A DNA stretch of 64,000 nucleotides from Sipunculus nudus (lineage: Eukaryota > Annelida > Sipuncula > Golfingiida > Sipunculidae), in the NCBI GenBank assembly GCA_026874595.1, contig CM049318.1, positions 53,671,250-53,735,249 of the forward strand, in the 5' to 3' direction. Shown here one piece after another: positions 1 to 12,300 of this stretch (positions are counted from its first letter, which is position 1; each line of letters begins with the position of its first letter). The notes beneath the pieces are model-generated. The model was not told where the DNA came from. It ran no database searches and saw only the letters and a program-made list of their open reading frames with translations. The position numbers and the translations under genes were made by a program.

Positions 1-2059
1 TAGCATTATAACGCTATACCGCCCATATTGTGCAATGTACATCTCGTTACAAAACTCCCCGCTAATTCTGCAGCTCCCTGCCAGTTCACAGAGGTTTATT
101 AAGTCCTCCGTTTTCGCATCTACCGTGTTAAATTCAGTTACATACGGAAGTTATTCGGTAATAAAGACTCATTCTTTGAAGCACAGAATGTAGTAAAAAT
201 GGGAGAATAATTTTAGCCTATAACACAAAGGCATTCGGAAAAAAAAACAATCATTCTTATGATGTAATCGATAGTTGCCTTTGGTAATCGAGCGCTTGAA
301 AGTGGCAGCAAATCGACTGACTTTCGATAAAACTCGATGATTGGCCCACCACTAGTATATATATATAATGAAAACCTCCATATACAAAACCTCCATCAGG
401 TATATATATATATATATATATTGGGTACACACAGTCCATGTGGATGAACCCCCCCCCCCCCTCCAAAAAAAACCCTAACTTAATAATAAAGAGGACAAAA
501 TCCCCTCCGCCCCCCCCCCTTGAAAAAATCATTCCTTATTTTCATTATACATGAAGATTTCAAATCTTATAATGTTGTAATACCTGAGCTAGATCATGAA
601 CCAACAAAAACAAACCACGCTAATCAGATATTTAAGACAATTTATGGTGCTACTAATGCAAGTTCTAGCAGCTTTTTAATTAGAATTAAATTATAAATTA
701 CTTATTATTTGTATTTTCATAACATTTTACTATACTAATGTAGTTTATGTAATTATGTGAATTATACTTTGATATTTCTTATGTATATTAAACCAAAATA
801 TAAAATATATAGTAAATTTGAATTTTGAGTCGTTTTGGATTAAGTAATTATAGACATCAACCAGGTATAACCATTATCCTACACAAATGCAAGCATTGGT
901 GAATGCTGAAGGAAAGCATACAATTTTCCACACACAAAACCTCCATCAGGTCACAATTGTATTACTGCCTGGGAAGACAATATAGTTTTGTGTTTGATTT
1001 GCAAAGATGTGTTGAGTTAATATATATTTATTATTATTATCAGAATACACAGAGTATATACATATATATATATATTAAATGAGAGGGACAGTTATACCTA
1101 GTCATTCACAAAAACCAATCTGTGCAGCCAGATAGGCATCTGTAGCAGACACATGAACCAGATATAGCAGTCACTGCCCATGCTATCTATGTTACCTAAT
1201 CTGGATATAAACATCACTGACCCTGTGTGACCAGTTGACCAGCTTTTCTCCCCAGCCCTTTCCTCCCCCCCCCCCCCCCCCCCCTCCCCAACCCAACCCA
1301 ACCAAAGAAAGTAGTCCGGCAGTGATTAATGGCTTCCCACTGGGATCATTATCACACTGCTTATCAGGTCTGTATCAACAGATTACCTCACTGATGGCCT
1401 ATAAAGTACCAGTAGGGTGGGAGGAGGACCCCAGAATTTTGTCCAAGATTTTTAATGGGGATGTAGCGTCATGAATCCCACAAAGTTTGACCAATATTCC
1501 TAATTTTAATACTAAGTTAACAGTGTTATTCACACCGAGGCCACGTCAACTTTAAGAGATATGAATGAAATGCTACAAAGTATTATCTTCTTCTTAAATC
1601 TTGTCAGTTAGCACTTACATTAGATCCTAATATTTTATCACATTTGAATATTAGGATTAAATCCTGAATATTTTTTTCTTTTAAAAAATCTAACTTGTCC
1701 AAGTCTCAACAAAAAGAATTTATGTAACATTACAATTATAAGATTCCTCTCGTTTATAAGTCCTGTGTATTAAAGGGGTGGGTGGGGGAGGGGTCTCTGT
1801 TGTTACTGCTCGTTGCTGAAAAAATGTTGATAATAAGATTCATCTAGTTTTATAGTACAGGTCTGTCAAGTGTCAACAGAATGGGGGGGGGGGGGGGGGG
1901 GGGGGGGGAAGAGGAAAAGGCTTCCTGATCAAGCTCAACTCAGCGGAGAGAGGGCTTGCCCTAGTGATGGGATTACATAACAAAAGCCTGGGGAGCATAG
2001 AGAGCTGCACTGAATGACCTACAGTGACCAAAGTGGACTGCTTGAAAATGTAAGGGAAT
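1..2059. other. Left flank: microsatellites and homopolymer runs
   Basis: TA runs at 357-368, 400-420 and 1060-1076; C runs near 448-462, 505-518 and 1264-1284; a long G run at 1883-1908. The open frames here arise from these runs. No gene supported. Confidence 0.6.
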
Positions 2060-2781
2060 ACAACAAGAGCCTAAAAAAAAATTCAATAACTAGCCTAATT
2101 TTGCAGCTTTTATTTTCAAATTTCCGATTTTTACAGATTAAATCCTTATGTGTACATGCTGTGAAAATTAAATTCACAGTACATACAGGAAAAAAAAAAA
2201 AAAAAAACGGCCAAAGTTGGGTAAAATTAAGGTACCCTTTTTTTATTTTTGCTAATATTTTAAAAAATTAAAAAGATTTTGATCTAATTTTGGGTATACA
2301 ATTTAATTTTGATTAATTAAAGTTATAATACTGAAATTCCTTAGCTTTAACATGTTTTAAGTGATTAAATATCTCACCGATTTTTTACAAAACGCATTAT
2401 GTTTTAGCCCATAACTTTTTTAAATTATATAATACAGACCTAATTTCTGGCATGTACATAGGAACTAAATAGAGGAATATTTATGGTAAATATGTGGAAA
2501 AACAGATCAATGGTTGCGATATTAGGCAGTCCTGAAGTGTGAAAATAGGTTTTAATAAAAAAAAATTTGAGGTTTTTCCTTAATTTCCCAAAGGAACGAA
2601 GTTGCAAAGACCCAGTTTTCGGCTTGGTAGGAGAGCTTGGGGACACCTAACATTATGCCGAATATTGGATTCCTAGGTCTCACAGTTTCAACACGTGCCA
2701 CATCTACGGACGGACGGACGGACAATGAATCACGACTATAGCTCAAATGACTTATAGTCAGCCGAGCTAAAAATGTGCAAT
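2060..2781 (+). repeat. F3 dispersed repeat
   Basis: Block order matches 35049-35715: AAATCCTTATGTGTACATGC, CCAAAGTTGGG, GGTACC, TTTTGATC, GATATTAGGCAGTCCTG, GGACGGACGGACGGAC, then the terminal hairpin TAGCTCAAATGACTTATAGT / CAGCCGAGCTA and AAAAA. Confidence 0.75.
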
Positions 2782-3321
2782 TGTTAATTGCATACTTTTC
2801 CAATGTGAGACTTTTTATGTAATAATTAAAACTTTCTTTTTTAGCTGTCAAATCATAGGGGATATTCGGAGGATAACAAAGATGTTCAAATGTTTAGGGC
2901 TAACTTTATTTTGATATAAATATTAAAGCTTAATTGAAGAAAAATATTAAGACAATGCGAAAACCAACATAAATTCTTATGTATGGAGTTGAAGGACAGC
3001 TCTCGATTTCACTTTATAGAATTAACCTAAATAACTGTGCCACCTATGGCACCTAAATTTATCATGCTCTGTTGCAAAACATAAAGTGCATTATAATCGT
3101 TAGGTAATTTGCATTTCCGCTCATCATAAGTACCTGGGTGTGTGTTTTCCAATTCTTGTTTTCATGATATTTCAAATTAAAATTTTGCACAGTGTTTAAC
3201 TTTAAACCCTTTCCTTGTAAAAGCATGAATATTAGATCAGGATACTTTGAATTTTTGTAAAAGAACAATGAAACAAATGTTTTCTGTTGATTGTATAGTT
3301 GTAAAAGTTTTTAGGACAATG

Positions 3322-3324
<3 letters not shown>

Positions 3325-3417
<93 letters not shown>
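3325..3417. repeat. TA dinucleotide microsatellite
   Basis: Over 40 TA repeats with a single TGTG interruption at about 3370. It explains the Tyr-Ile repeats in chance frames here. Confidence 0.95.
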
Positions 3418-3419
<2 letters not shown>

Positions 3420-4570
3420 CAAGATGTAAAAACATTCTTTAACTATTTAACGGTGCTGTACACTTTATTAAAAGATGTGTTGAAAATGGGGTAGCTATAT
3501 CAAAAGAAAAGTTAAGTGTACATAAAACATAAACTGGAATACGTTACTTAGTATTTAAGGGGAAATTAAATTTTCTAATTAACTTTTCTCTGCATAATTG
3601 TGCATGTTTTTTGTCTGTTTTTTGTCAAATATGTTATGTCATATATGTTAACATAATTTTGCTGTAATGATTTTTTTGTAATATCTGTCGTGCATGATTG
3701 TTTTTACATAACTGTAAGATTGTATTGTTGTGAATAAAAAAGTCTAAAAAATGTGAATAAAAAAAAGTCTAAAAAATCTACTACATAGCCACTAAATTAT
3801 ACCATGTTACATTTTAAAATATCCGACTTCTTTCTATAAAATGTACAAACACAAAATCTGTATATCAGGTTTTATTATCGAAAACAAAGACAACACAATA
3901 CCAAATGATGTCAATACTAGCAAGATCTGTAAAGACCAGAAAACAAGAAATATACCTTAAGTCAGAGGGACAATTTATCCACCAATGTTTTAAGGTCATA
4001 TGAAAAAAATGATGTAGATTTTTTTATAGTCCATTTCACCACCTGCTGTCCAACTGTTTTTTGTAGATGATTTACTTAAAAGTTTATATTTTTCAATATT
4101 TTCCATGTAAACAACATATTGAAGTGACAACCTAATTTGGCAGTTAAGAATTTTACAATAAATCCCCCGTTCATGTTTCACAACATTTTAGTCTCTTTAT
4201 CATGATCTGGCAGATATTGTGTGTCCCTCCATAAGTAGCCATCTTTGCTTTAGCTGGTTATATTTTTTAGAGTGTTTACATGAGATCATCCAATCAGCAG
4301 CTCTCAGTTGAGGCTGTTTTTGCATGTGACCAATGACCTTGACCGCCATAAGTGGGTCTGATATGTTGTAAAATGTAGACTGATTTCTCATATTTTCAGA
4401 AAATTCTGTCACTCAAATATGGCATAAGGTAGGAATTTAGTTACCTTGTTGAAAATTAGGTTCTGTAATCCTCTCCTCTACACTATAATTGTTTCCCTTG
4501 AAATGTACCTAATAAAAATTTTCATAGCAAAAAACAGGTGGACATGAGGGGATGAAATGGACTATAACTA
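3418..4570. other. AT-rich intergenic stretch
   Basis: No gene, tandem repeat or clear mobile element end seen. Confidence 0.4.
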
Positions 4571-5190
4571 TAGTCCGTTCCAGTACCCCTGTCCACCTGT
4601 TTTTTCGCGATTATTTATCTGTGAATCAAAGAACGCCAGAACTGTTTGACCTTGGGGAAGAAAGAGGAAAAAGCGTAATTAACTAATATGGAAATAATAG
4701 CCTACCTTATGTTATTTTCCTATAAACAATTTAAAACCATTTTATAAGTAACTAGTCTATTCTTCAGCGACATCTTGCCATTAATCTGTGAAATGGGCAG
4801 ATCAGGGGATAGTGATGACGTCATAATAGACGTGACGTACTAAAGAGGCACCAACATTCACGGGACCAATAATCAAGAGCTGCCGACCTCTGCTTACAGC
4901 GAGACTTGTATTCTCCGCGTGCACGCGCTTCACTGTTACGTCACATTACTTTATATCCATATCCAAGGAGGATAAACAATTGCCGCATATTAGGGACGCC
5001 ATGAACCACGGATATATTTGAGACATGTCAACCAGGCCGTAAAGTAAATAATATTTATATCGTGAGTAGGTAAGGTACCAAAAATTACGCTTTTGCCTCT
5101 ATGCCAATGGTGCAAATTTTGTTTGCCAGATTTGTCTTATGAAGAGATAATCGCGAAAAATCAGGTGGACAGGGGTACAGGAACGGACTA
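4571..5190. mobile_element. Non-autonomous DNA transposon with about 45-bp inverted ends
   Basis: Left end TAGTCCGTTCC...ACCCCTGTCCACCTG...TTTTTCGCGATTAT pairs with right end ATAATCGCGAAAAA...CAGGTGGACAGGGGT...GGAACGGACTA. It is flanked by TA on both sides (4569-4570, 5191-5192), so Tc1/mariner-like in target use. The 530-bp interior has no coding capacity. A further partial inverted copy of the left end (AACAGGTGGACATGAGGGGA) lies just left at about 4532. Confidence 0.72.
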
Positions 5191-5380
5191 TAGTATTTGT
5201 TGGTATTGTACAAGAAATTAAAGGAAGGAAAGTGATCGGAGAAAAAACTTATTTTTATTATGATATAAATTGGGAAAGTATTGTTAAAACTGTACTCTTC
5301 AATATATGAACTATTGTGCCTGTGAATAAACATTTTCTACATCAGTTTTGTCCCAATGTCATATCTTGGGCAATTTTTAC

Positions 5381-5945
5381 TAAACAATTGACCTATCCAC
5401 CACAGCCCAAATGAGCCCCCAAAACGCTCCTACAAATATGGACTTCCATGCCCATGGTAGCGAGAGCTGATTATAACATAATAATGACGTCACAAAGGGC
5501 GATGGCTCATGACGTCGTATTGGCTGACGTCATCAACTAGTATCACCTGACCATTGTTTACTATATTGCAGTCATATATGAACTGTGTTGCAATTTATAT
5601 TGGATCATTTGTCCCATACGAATTATGTGTCAGACATTATTATTCACTCGGTAGTGGGAGGAATGGCTCCCGCAACCTATAGCCTAGAAACTTTTTATAC
5701 TGTCTCCTTCGTATAATAAAATATCTGGGAAAACATGACACGGGTACTGGTAGTATTTACAGACTACACGTGTTCTGTTTGACAGAGCTCTGTCAAATTA
5801 TGCAAAATTTTGTTTTTGTCAGATGACTGACGCTTTACAATGTTTAAGGTCACCTGACTGGTTGCTCCTTAGTCCCATGCTTATGTTTATTCATTGAATG
5901 AATATGCGATTAAGGTCACATAGAGTTCATGGATAGGTCAATTAT
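5381..5945. repeat. Possible MITE with AATTGACCTATCCA ends
   Basis: AATTGACCTATCCA near 5384 has its reverse complement TGGATAGGTCAATT near 5928. The interior has no coding capacity. Only the 14-bp ends support it. Confidence 0.4.
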
Positions 5946-6119
5946 CCAATTATACTGAAGGAATGTCTGACAGAATCATAAACTTATCTAAAACTGAAAG
6001 ATCAACTGTACTTTTACAACACAAACGAGCTATTTTACAACACTGTGGGAGAGCAGAGAGTTTGAATTATGTAGAGTGAAACAGTCATATTTTAGGGTTT
6101 TACTTATAAAACAACTGTA

Positions 6120-7712
6120 TTTCAGATTTTGATGTTCCCTTAAGAATCTTCAGCAACAATTAATATCATACCACTCGCAAAGAAAAGGTCACTCTCAAAG
6201 AAAAGGTCATGACCCCAGTTTCAATATACATCATCCCCTAACCAATGTCTATGTAAAAGCATAATTAGAAAGAAATCTGTCCGTTAGTTTTTGACTTATA
6301 ATGCTCACAGTATGGTTAAGTGGCAATGATGGAGGTATTAAACGGCACAAAAACAAGTAAAAGAATAACATGTGGCCCTACCAGTTTCCGGTGCATGACC
6401 ACACTATCCAAGATCTTTGGTCAAGTTGATTTTTGGACCAATCCATGCATCCCTTATTGAGATATTAATGATTTTATGTAATTTTCACCATATATGGAAA
6501 TATTTAAGGTCAAGGCTTCTCATAGGAAAGGTCATGACCCCAATTTATATATATACATCATCCTATAACCCATGTCTATGTATATGCATAATATGAAAGA
6601 AATCTGTCCATTAGTTTTTGACTTATAATGCTCACAGTATGGTTAAGTGGCAATGATGGGGGTATTAAACGGCACAAAAACAAGTAAAAGAATTACAGGT
6701 GGCGCCACCAGTTTCCGGTACATGACAATACTATCCAAGATCTTCAGTCAGGTTGATTTGTGGACCAATCCATGCATCCCTTATAGAGATATTAATGATT
6801 TTATGTAATTTTCACCATATATGGCAATATTCAAGGTCAAGGTCACTCTCATAGGAAAGGTCATGACCCCAACTTATATATATATACATCATCCTATAAC
6901 CCATGTCTATGTATATGCATAATATGAAAGAAATATGTCCATTAGTTTTTGACTTATAATCCCACAGTATGGTTTAGTGGCAATGATGAGGGTATTAAAT
7001 GGCACAAAAACAAGTAAAAGAATATTAGGTGGCACCACCAGTTTCTGGTACATGACAATACTATCCAAGATCTTCAGTTGAGTTGATTTGTGGACCAATC
7101 CATGCATCCCTTATAGAGATATTAATGATTTTGTGTGATTTTCACCATATATGACAATATTCAAGGTCAAGGCCACACTCATAGGAAAGGTCATGACCCC
7201 AATTTATATATATACATCATCCCATAACCCATATCTATGTATATGCATAATATAAAAGAAATCTGTCCATTAGTTTTTGACTTATAATGCTCACAGTACT
7301 GTCAAGTGGCAATTTTGGGGGTATTAAAAGGCACAAAAACAAGTAAAGATTATAGATGGCGCCACCAGTTTCTGGAACATGACAACCCTATCCATGATCT
7401 TCGATCAACTTGATTTTGGGATCAATCCAAGCAGGATTTCTTGAGATATTAAAGAATTTGTGTGATTCTTCCCAAACTGGACTTTTTCAAGGTCAAGGAC
7501 ACTGTTGTAGTAAAGGTCATGACCTCATTTTAAATAGGCGTCGTCCTCTCATCCATATCTATACATATATCATAAGTTTGGTAAAGATCCGTGAAATATT
7601 TTTTGAGTTATCGCGCCAACAAGATTTATATGTTGTGGCAGATGCAGGGGCGGGGGGACCGGCATGAAAACATAGTATCCCCCTGACTTTGTCTGGGGAT
7701 TCAATAATCTCA
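6120..7712 (+). repeat. F1 tandem repeat array with terminal hairpin
   Basis: GGTCATGACC recurs near 6207, 6530, 6859, 7188 and 7515, a period of about 328 bp. Units share CTGTCCATTAGTTTTTGACT, GGCACAAAAACAAGTAAA, GGTGGCGCCACCAG (some changed) and TTCAAGGTCAAGG. The array ends with AACATAGTATCCCC...GACTTTGTC...GGGGATTCA, a hairpin at about 7667-7705 like that ending the F2 elements. Confidence 0.85.
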
Positions 7713-8593
7713 CAGGACTCAACATACATCAACAATACTCTATTTAACAGAGTAAATACAGAAACATCATGCCTACAATACACAAATAGGACATCAAAAT
7801 CATATTAGCTAAAATATGTATTTGCAAAACCTGAACTCTTCTCTCTATACACTTTGAAAAGATGAAATAGCTTTGTCATATTTAAACCTGTGGCTCATCA
7901 ATTATTTCAAAAACCTATCCTTTTGTTTGTCGTGACAAGAAAGTTAACATCTTTGATTTGACCAGCTACCAAAATGGTGCTTTCCCTTAGCCCTAAAATT
8001 ACAGGATCAAAGAAGGACAGATGCCCTGCTGGGCAAAGTCCGACAGGTGGAATACAGCAAAAGCCTCCCTCATCTAGCACCTGCATAGTACATCACTAGA
8101 ACAACACAAGGAAGATTACGACACCCAAGTCCTACCAATAATATCCATAATATATAGCCAAATCTTGGTCAATTATTTACAATTTCCCTGAAGGCCATTT
8201 CAACAACAGTATATTCACATACGTAATGTGATTAATGTCTCCTGACACTTATTCCCCTAGAATAAATGTTTCCCAAGAAAACATACAGAACATCTCACTT
8301 GGTTCAGTTTTTTTTAATTTAATTCAAACTATAAAAATTACATAATTTAATTTAAACTGAGTTTATATTTGTACCTGAACAAGAATTATTACTGATGTTT
8401 CATTTTACATTATATGATTAACAGCTCTTAGCACTTCTTAAGATTAATAAAATTAATGAAAGTGCTACGAGTCTAAAACAGCTGAATATGGAATTCATAT
8501 CATGCTAGACCTACAGTGCTTATAATCTACTTGAAACATGTTTATCATACTTTGTCCAAAAATAGATTTTCTTTCAATATCCAGTTTCTCATG
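7713..8593 (-). other. 3' UTR and 3' flank of gene A
   Basis: No coding signal. No AATAAA was found on the minus strand here; ATTAAA variants occur near 8313 and 8348 and are possible poly(A) signals. The true 3' end of the transcript cannot be fixed from sequence alone. Confidence 0.35.
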
Positions 8594-9322
8594 TCAATAC
8601 GGCCTATTTGACATGTTCTGTTGAACTGTTTCAGTGATTTTCTTTCTTATCTCTGGCGGTAAATTATCCCAAGACAATGCCGCTTCGCTTCTATCAGAAG
8701 CCCCCTGTTGTCGAGGTTGTGGACCGTAATTGTCAGCTATTGTTCCCAGGCCTCCTCCAGCCCTCTGTTGTTGAGATGATGAACTTAAACCCCCTGTTCT
8801 GAAGCCCTGTGCTACACCTCTGTCTCCTGCCAATTTCTGTTTGGAGGATGCGCTGTATGAGGGGTAACTGACATATCCTGATGTTGCGGTACTTCCTCCT
8901 CCGTAACCTGAACCCCCGTAACCGGCACCTGAAGATGTGCTGTAACCGCCGCCTGCCCTCTGTTGCTGGGATGAGGAACCATAATTGTTACCACCTGTTC
9001 TACCTGAAGACATGCCATAACCACCACCTAGTGCCCCCTGTTTGGACATTGGATAACTAACATGTCCTGATACTCCGGAGGTCCTGTGACTCCCAGCTGT
9101 AGGAACGGAACGACTGGGTGGTGCCCTGTAACTGTATGCACCGTCTGCTGACCCTGGCACTTCAGGGACTGCAGCTCTTGGTGCGCTGGGCTCTGGCTGC
9201 CTTGCTGATGGCACCATTGACTTTCTGATCTGGTCCAGAATGGAATCTGAAGGGCTGGCTTGGGGTTTGGATGCCGCGCCAGCTGCAGCGAGCAGCTGTT
9301 GAATTTCTGGGCTTGCCAAATC
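8594..9322 (-). CDS. Gene A exon 17 (last coding): Gly/Ser/Tyr/Gln-rich tail
   Basis: 242 codons plus TGA, residues 821-1062. The acceptor is ACATAG|GAT. It starts DLASPEIQQLL, matching the start of the last exon of gene B (EVASP). The body is low complexity: repeated SSQQQRAGGG, SGYGGSGYGGG and YVSYPSY blocks, similar in kind to the prion-like tails of hnRNP and FET proteins. It closes with a more ordered segment (SWDNLPPEIRKKITETVQQN) that may be a short helix or interaction motif. Confidence 0.9.
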   Translation of the reverse strand, partial: DLASPEIQQLLAAAGAASKPQASPSDSILDQIRKSMVPSARQPEPSAPRAAVPEVPGSADGAYSYRAPPSRSVPTAGSHRTSGVSGHVSYPMSKQGALGGGYGMSSGRTGGNNYGSSSQQQRAGGGYSTSSGAGYGGSGYGGGSTATSGYVSYPSYSASSKQKLAGDRGVAQGFRTGGLSSSSQQQRAGGGLGTIADNYGPQPRQQGASDRSEAALSWDNLPPEIRKKITETVQQNMSNRPY

Positions 9323-12300
9323 CTATGTAAACATAAACAGAAAATAAATAAATTTTAGTAAACTTTAACTTTAATTGGAATAGGTCTTAATTTTGACATG
9401 TTAATATATTTCTGAACAGACATTGTACATGATGTGTGATGTTTATTCATGGCTTTGAATAAAAAGCAAATGTTGTGCAAAGTATTTATTTGTTCACTAT
9501 TTGTACTAGTCTGACAGCAATCAGATAGAGTATGACAATTGGTTTGCCCTGAGTGAGACCAACTCAGCAGGGAAATAAGTATAAAATCGTGCAGTTCTTG
9601 GATTACCCACTAGATGGACCAACAGATTTTATGATATTTTCCTAAGCAGATATAAAGATCACAAAGGTGACGAATCCTAACTGAGAAAGTTGTCAGTTAT
9701 TACAAGAAGAGATACCATCCCTTGATCTATGATAAGCTGCCCATGCACACTTTGCTAATTACCATGTCCAAATAGCCAAAGGTCTATAGTAACTAATTAC
9801 ATGTTCACTCCTGAAATGACCTGTTATAAAGTGATCTTAATTTTGAGTAATTTCAAACATTAGGGACCAAGAACGGTAGTCCTAATTCTGAACTTCAGTG
9901 TTGTCTCAATTGTGGGATTTTTAAATATGACTTAACATTAAAAAAATTCAGGGACCAGGTAAAGTGTTCTAATTAGTGAATGTGGTCAAGGGATTTGGGT
10001 GGTTTTAACTTAATTTTAGGCAGGGTTCCACTGTAAACAGTCTGGGATACTCGGGTGAAAACTTTTAATACTATTTGACTTTTGAGAATCCTGTAGGGAT
10101 GTGTGTCAATGTTTGAAGGATCCATGTAAAACTGATTAAATATTTATAAAGTATTTACACTATTATTTTGTCATTATCCAATTAAAGCCTTAGGGAATGG
10201 TAAGCTGTCTAAGCCCACCTGCTGAATGGGTGCACAACTGATACGTGTTGAGCTTGTTGTGTTTTTGAGTTCACAAAAAAACTAATGCAATCATGAATGG
10301 AATCCCATGAAATTTTCAAGACATTTTAGGAATGAGAATAGGAAGAATCAATTAGATCTTGGTGTTGATCTGCATTTTATATGGATTTGGGGAACGTCAT
10401 TACAGAATTTTCGAATATTCACAAATGTATGGTCACTTGTGCACCAATGCACCTTGCAATATGGGCAAAAAAAAATAAGCGAATGCACAGGTCTAGCCAC
10501 ATGCACTGTGCATTCTGGCCAAGCCACCTGTTCAGGTCACCGTCGAACACCTCAGAGTAAAGGTGTCCATTGTGTTCACAGAATGTTTTTTCAAACTTGT
10601 ACTCCCATGGTGGAGGCATGCATCCATTGGGATGCAGATTTCTAGTTTTGTTATATTCTTACCTCAGCTGTGGGTCACAAGCCTTGCTGTTTAAGCAGGG
10701 CCTGGTTCAGTACTGTTGACTGGCTTAGTGCCTGTTTTGTTATATTCCTGGTTTTGTTATATTCTTACCTAAGCTGTGAGTTGGGTGCTTTGGCATTTGA
10801 GGAGGGCCTGGGTTCGTAGACTCAGTACTGTACACAGACTCAGTGCCTGTTTTTGTTATATTCCTGATTTTGTTATATTCTTACCTCAGCTGTAGGTCAA
10901 AAGCCTTGTTGTTTAAGCAGGGCCTGGGTCTGTAGACTCATGACTGGCTCAGTGCCTGTTCTGGTTATATTCCTGGTTTTGTTATATTCTTACCTCAGCT
11001 GGGAGTTCAATGCCTTGTCATATGAGTAGGGGCTGGGTCTGTAGACTCAGTACTGTACACAGACTTAATGCCTGTTTATGTTACATTCCTGATTTTGTTA
11101 TATTCTTACCTCAGCTGTGGGTCACAAGCCTTGTTGTTTAGGCAAGGCCTGGGTCAGTACGCTATACAGACTCAGTGCCTGTTTTTGTTATATTCCTTAT
11201 TGTTTTTTATTCTTACCTCCGCTTTGAGTTGGGTGCCTTGGCATTTGAGCAGAGCCTGGGTCAGTACTATATACGGACTCAGTGCCTGTTTTTGTTATAT
11301 TCCTGATTTTTTATATTCTCACCTCAGCTGTGAGTTGGGTGCCTTGGCATTTGATTAGGGGCTGGGTCTGTAGACTCAGTACTGTGCACAGACTTAATGC
11401 CTGTTTATGTTACATTCCTGATTTTTTATATTCTTACCTCAGCTGTGAGTTTGGTGCCTTGGCATTTGAGCAGAGCCTGGGACAGTACTATATACAGACT
11501 CAGTGCCTGTTTTTGTTATATTCCTGATTTTTTATATTCTTACCTCAGCTGTGAGTTGGGTGCCTTGGCATTTGATTAGGGCCTGGGTCAGTACTATATA
11601 CAGACTCAGTGCCTGTTTTTGTTATATTCTTGGTTTTGTTATATTCTTACCTCCGCTGTGAGTTGGGAGCCTTGGCGTTTGAGCAGGGCCTGGGTCAGTG
11701 CTGTAGACAGACTCAGGGCCACTGTTGCAGCACTGTTATCCCTCTGTACAGTATCAACCTGCAACAAAAAAACAGCGGAATGAATATTAACAAAATGTTG
11801 TACATATCCAACAAAACAGCACAGAAGTACAAAGAGTAAAGTAACACAAAAATTTTTTTTTTGTAAACAGAATCTTGGAACCAAAAATATGGTGAGTGTG
11901 GGAATCTGTTTTTTTTTTTTCTTTTTACAGGTCCAGACACTATGAATAGACTTTTGCCAGCTTGCCTAGAAACTCTTTGTTCCAGTTCATGAAATGGTGA
12001 ATATGAATAACATAAAATTTAGTCTGTTTCCATATTTTTAAGAAATGTTTTAAGGAATTTGTGCCATTGCACAGATTAGCAAAAATCAAAATCCTACCAC
12101 ATCTGATTTGCAGTTTTAAAAATTTAGAACTAATAAAATGCATATTATGTAGGTAAAATGAATTTCCAAATTCTACTCAAGTTCTCAGCTAGGTCATCCT
12201 GCCTGGAAAAGTAAAAGTTCCAATAAGTGTTGGTAGGGAAACCAAATGTCAACTGCTAGCTGGCTAACAGGGTAAGTAGGTTGACCATAAAGCTTTATCT

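Noticed and set aside
3232-3435. Open frames on both strands with Tyr-Ile repeats
   Set aside because: Translation of a TA microsatellite; no splice or start context.
6120-7712. CRISPR-like regular spacing of repeats
   Set aside because: Units are about 328 bp and repeated along their full length, without short repeats and unique spacers; a eukaryotic tandem repeat.
11068-11839. Plus-strand hydrophobic open frames resembling a repeated membrane protein
   Set aside because: They are the antisense of the partial exon-16 array; the conserved sense is the minus strand with splice donors.
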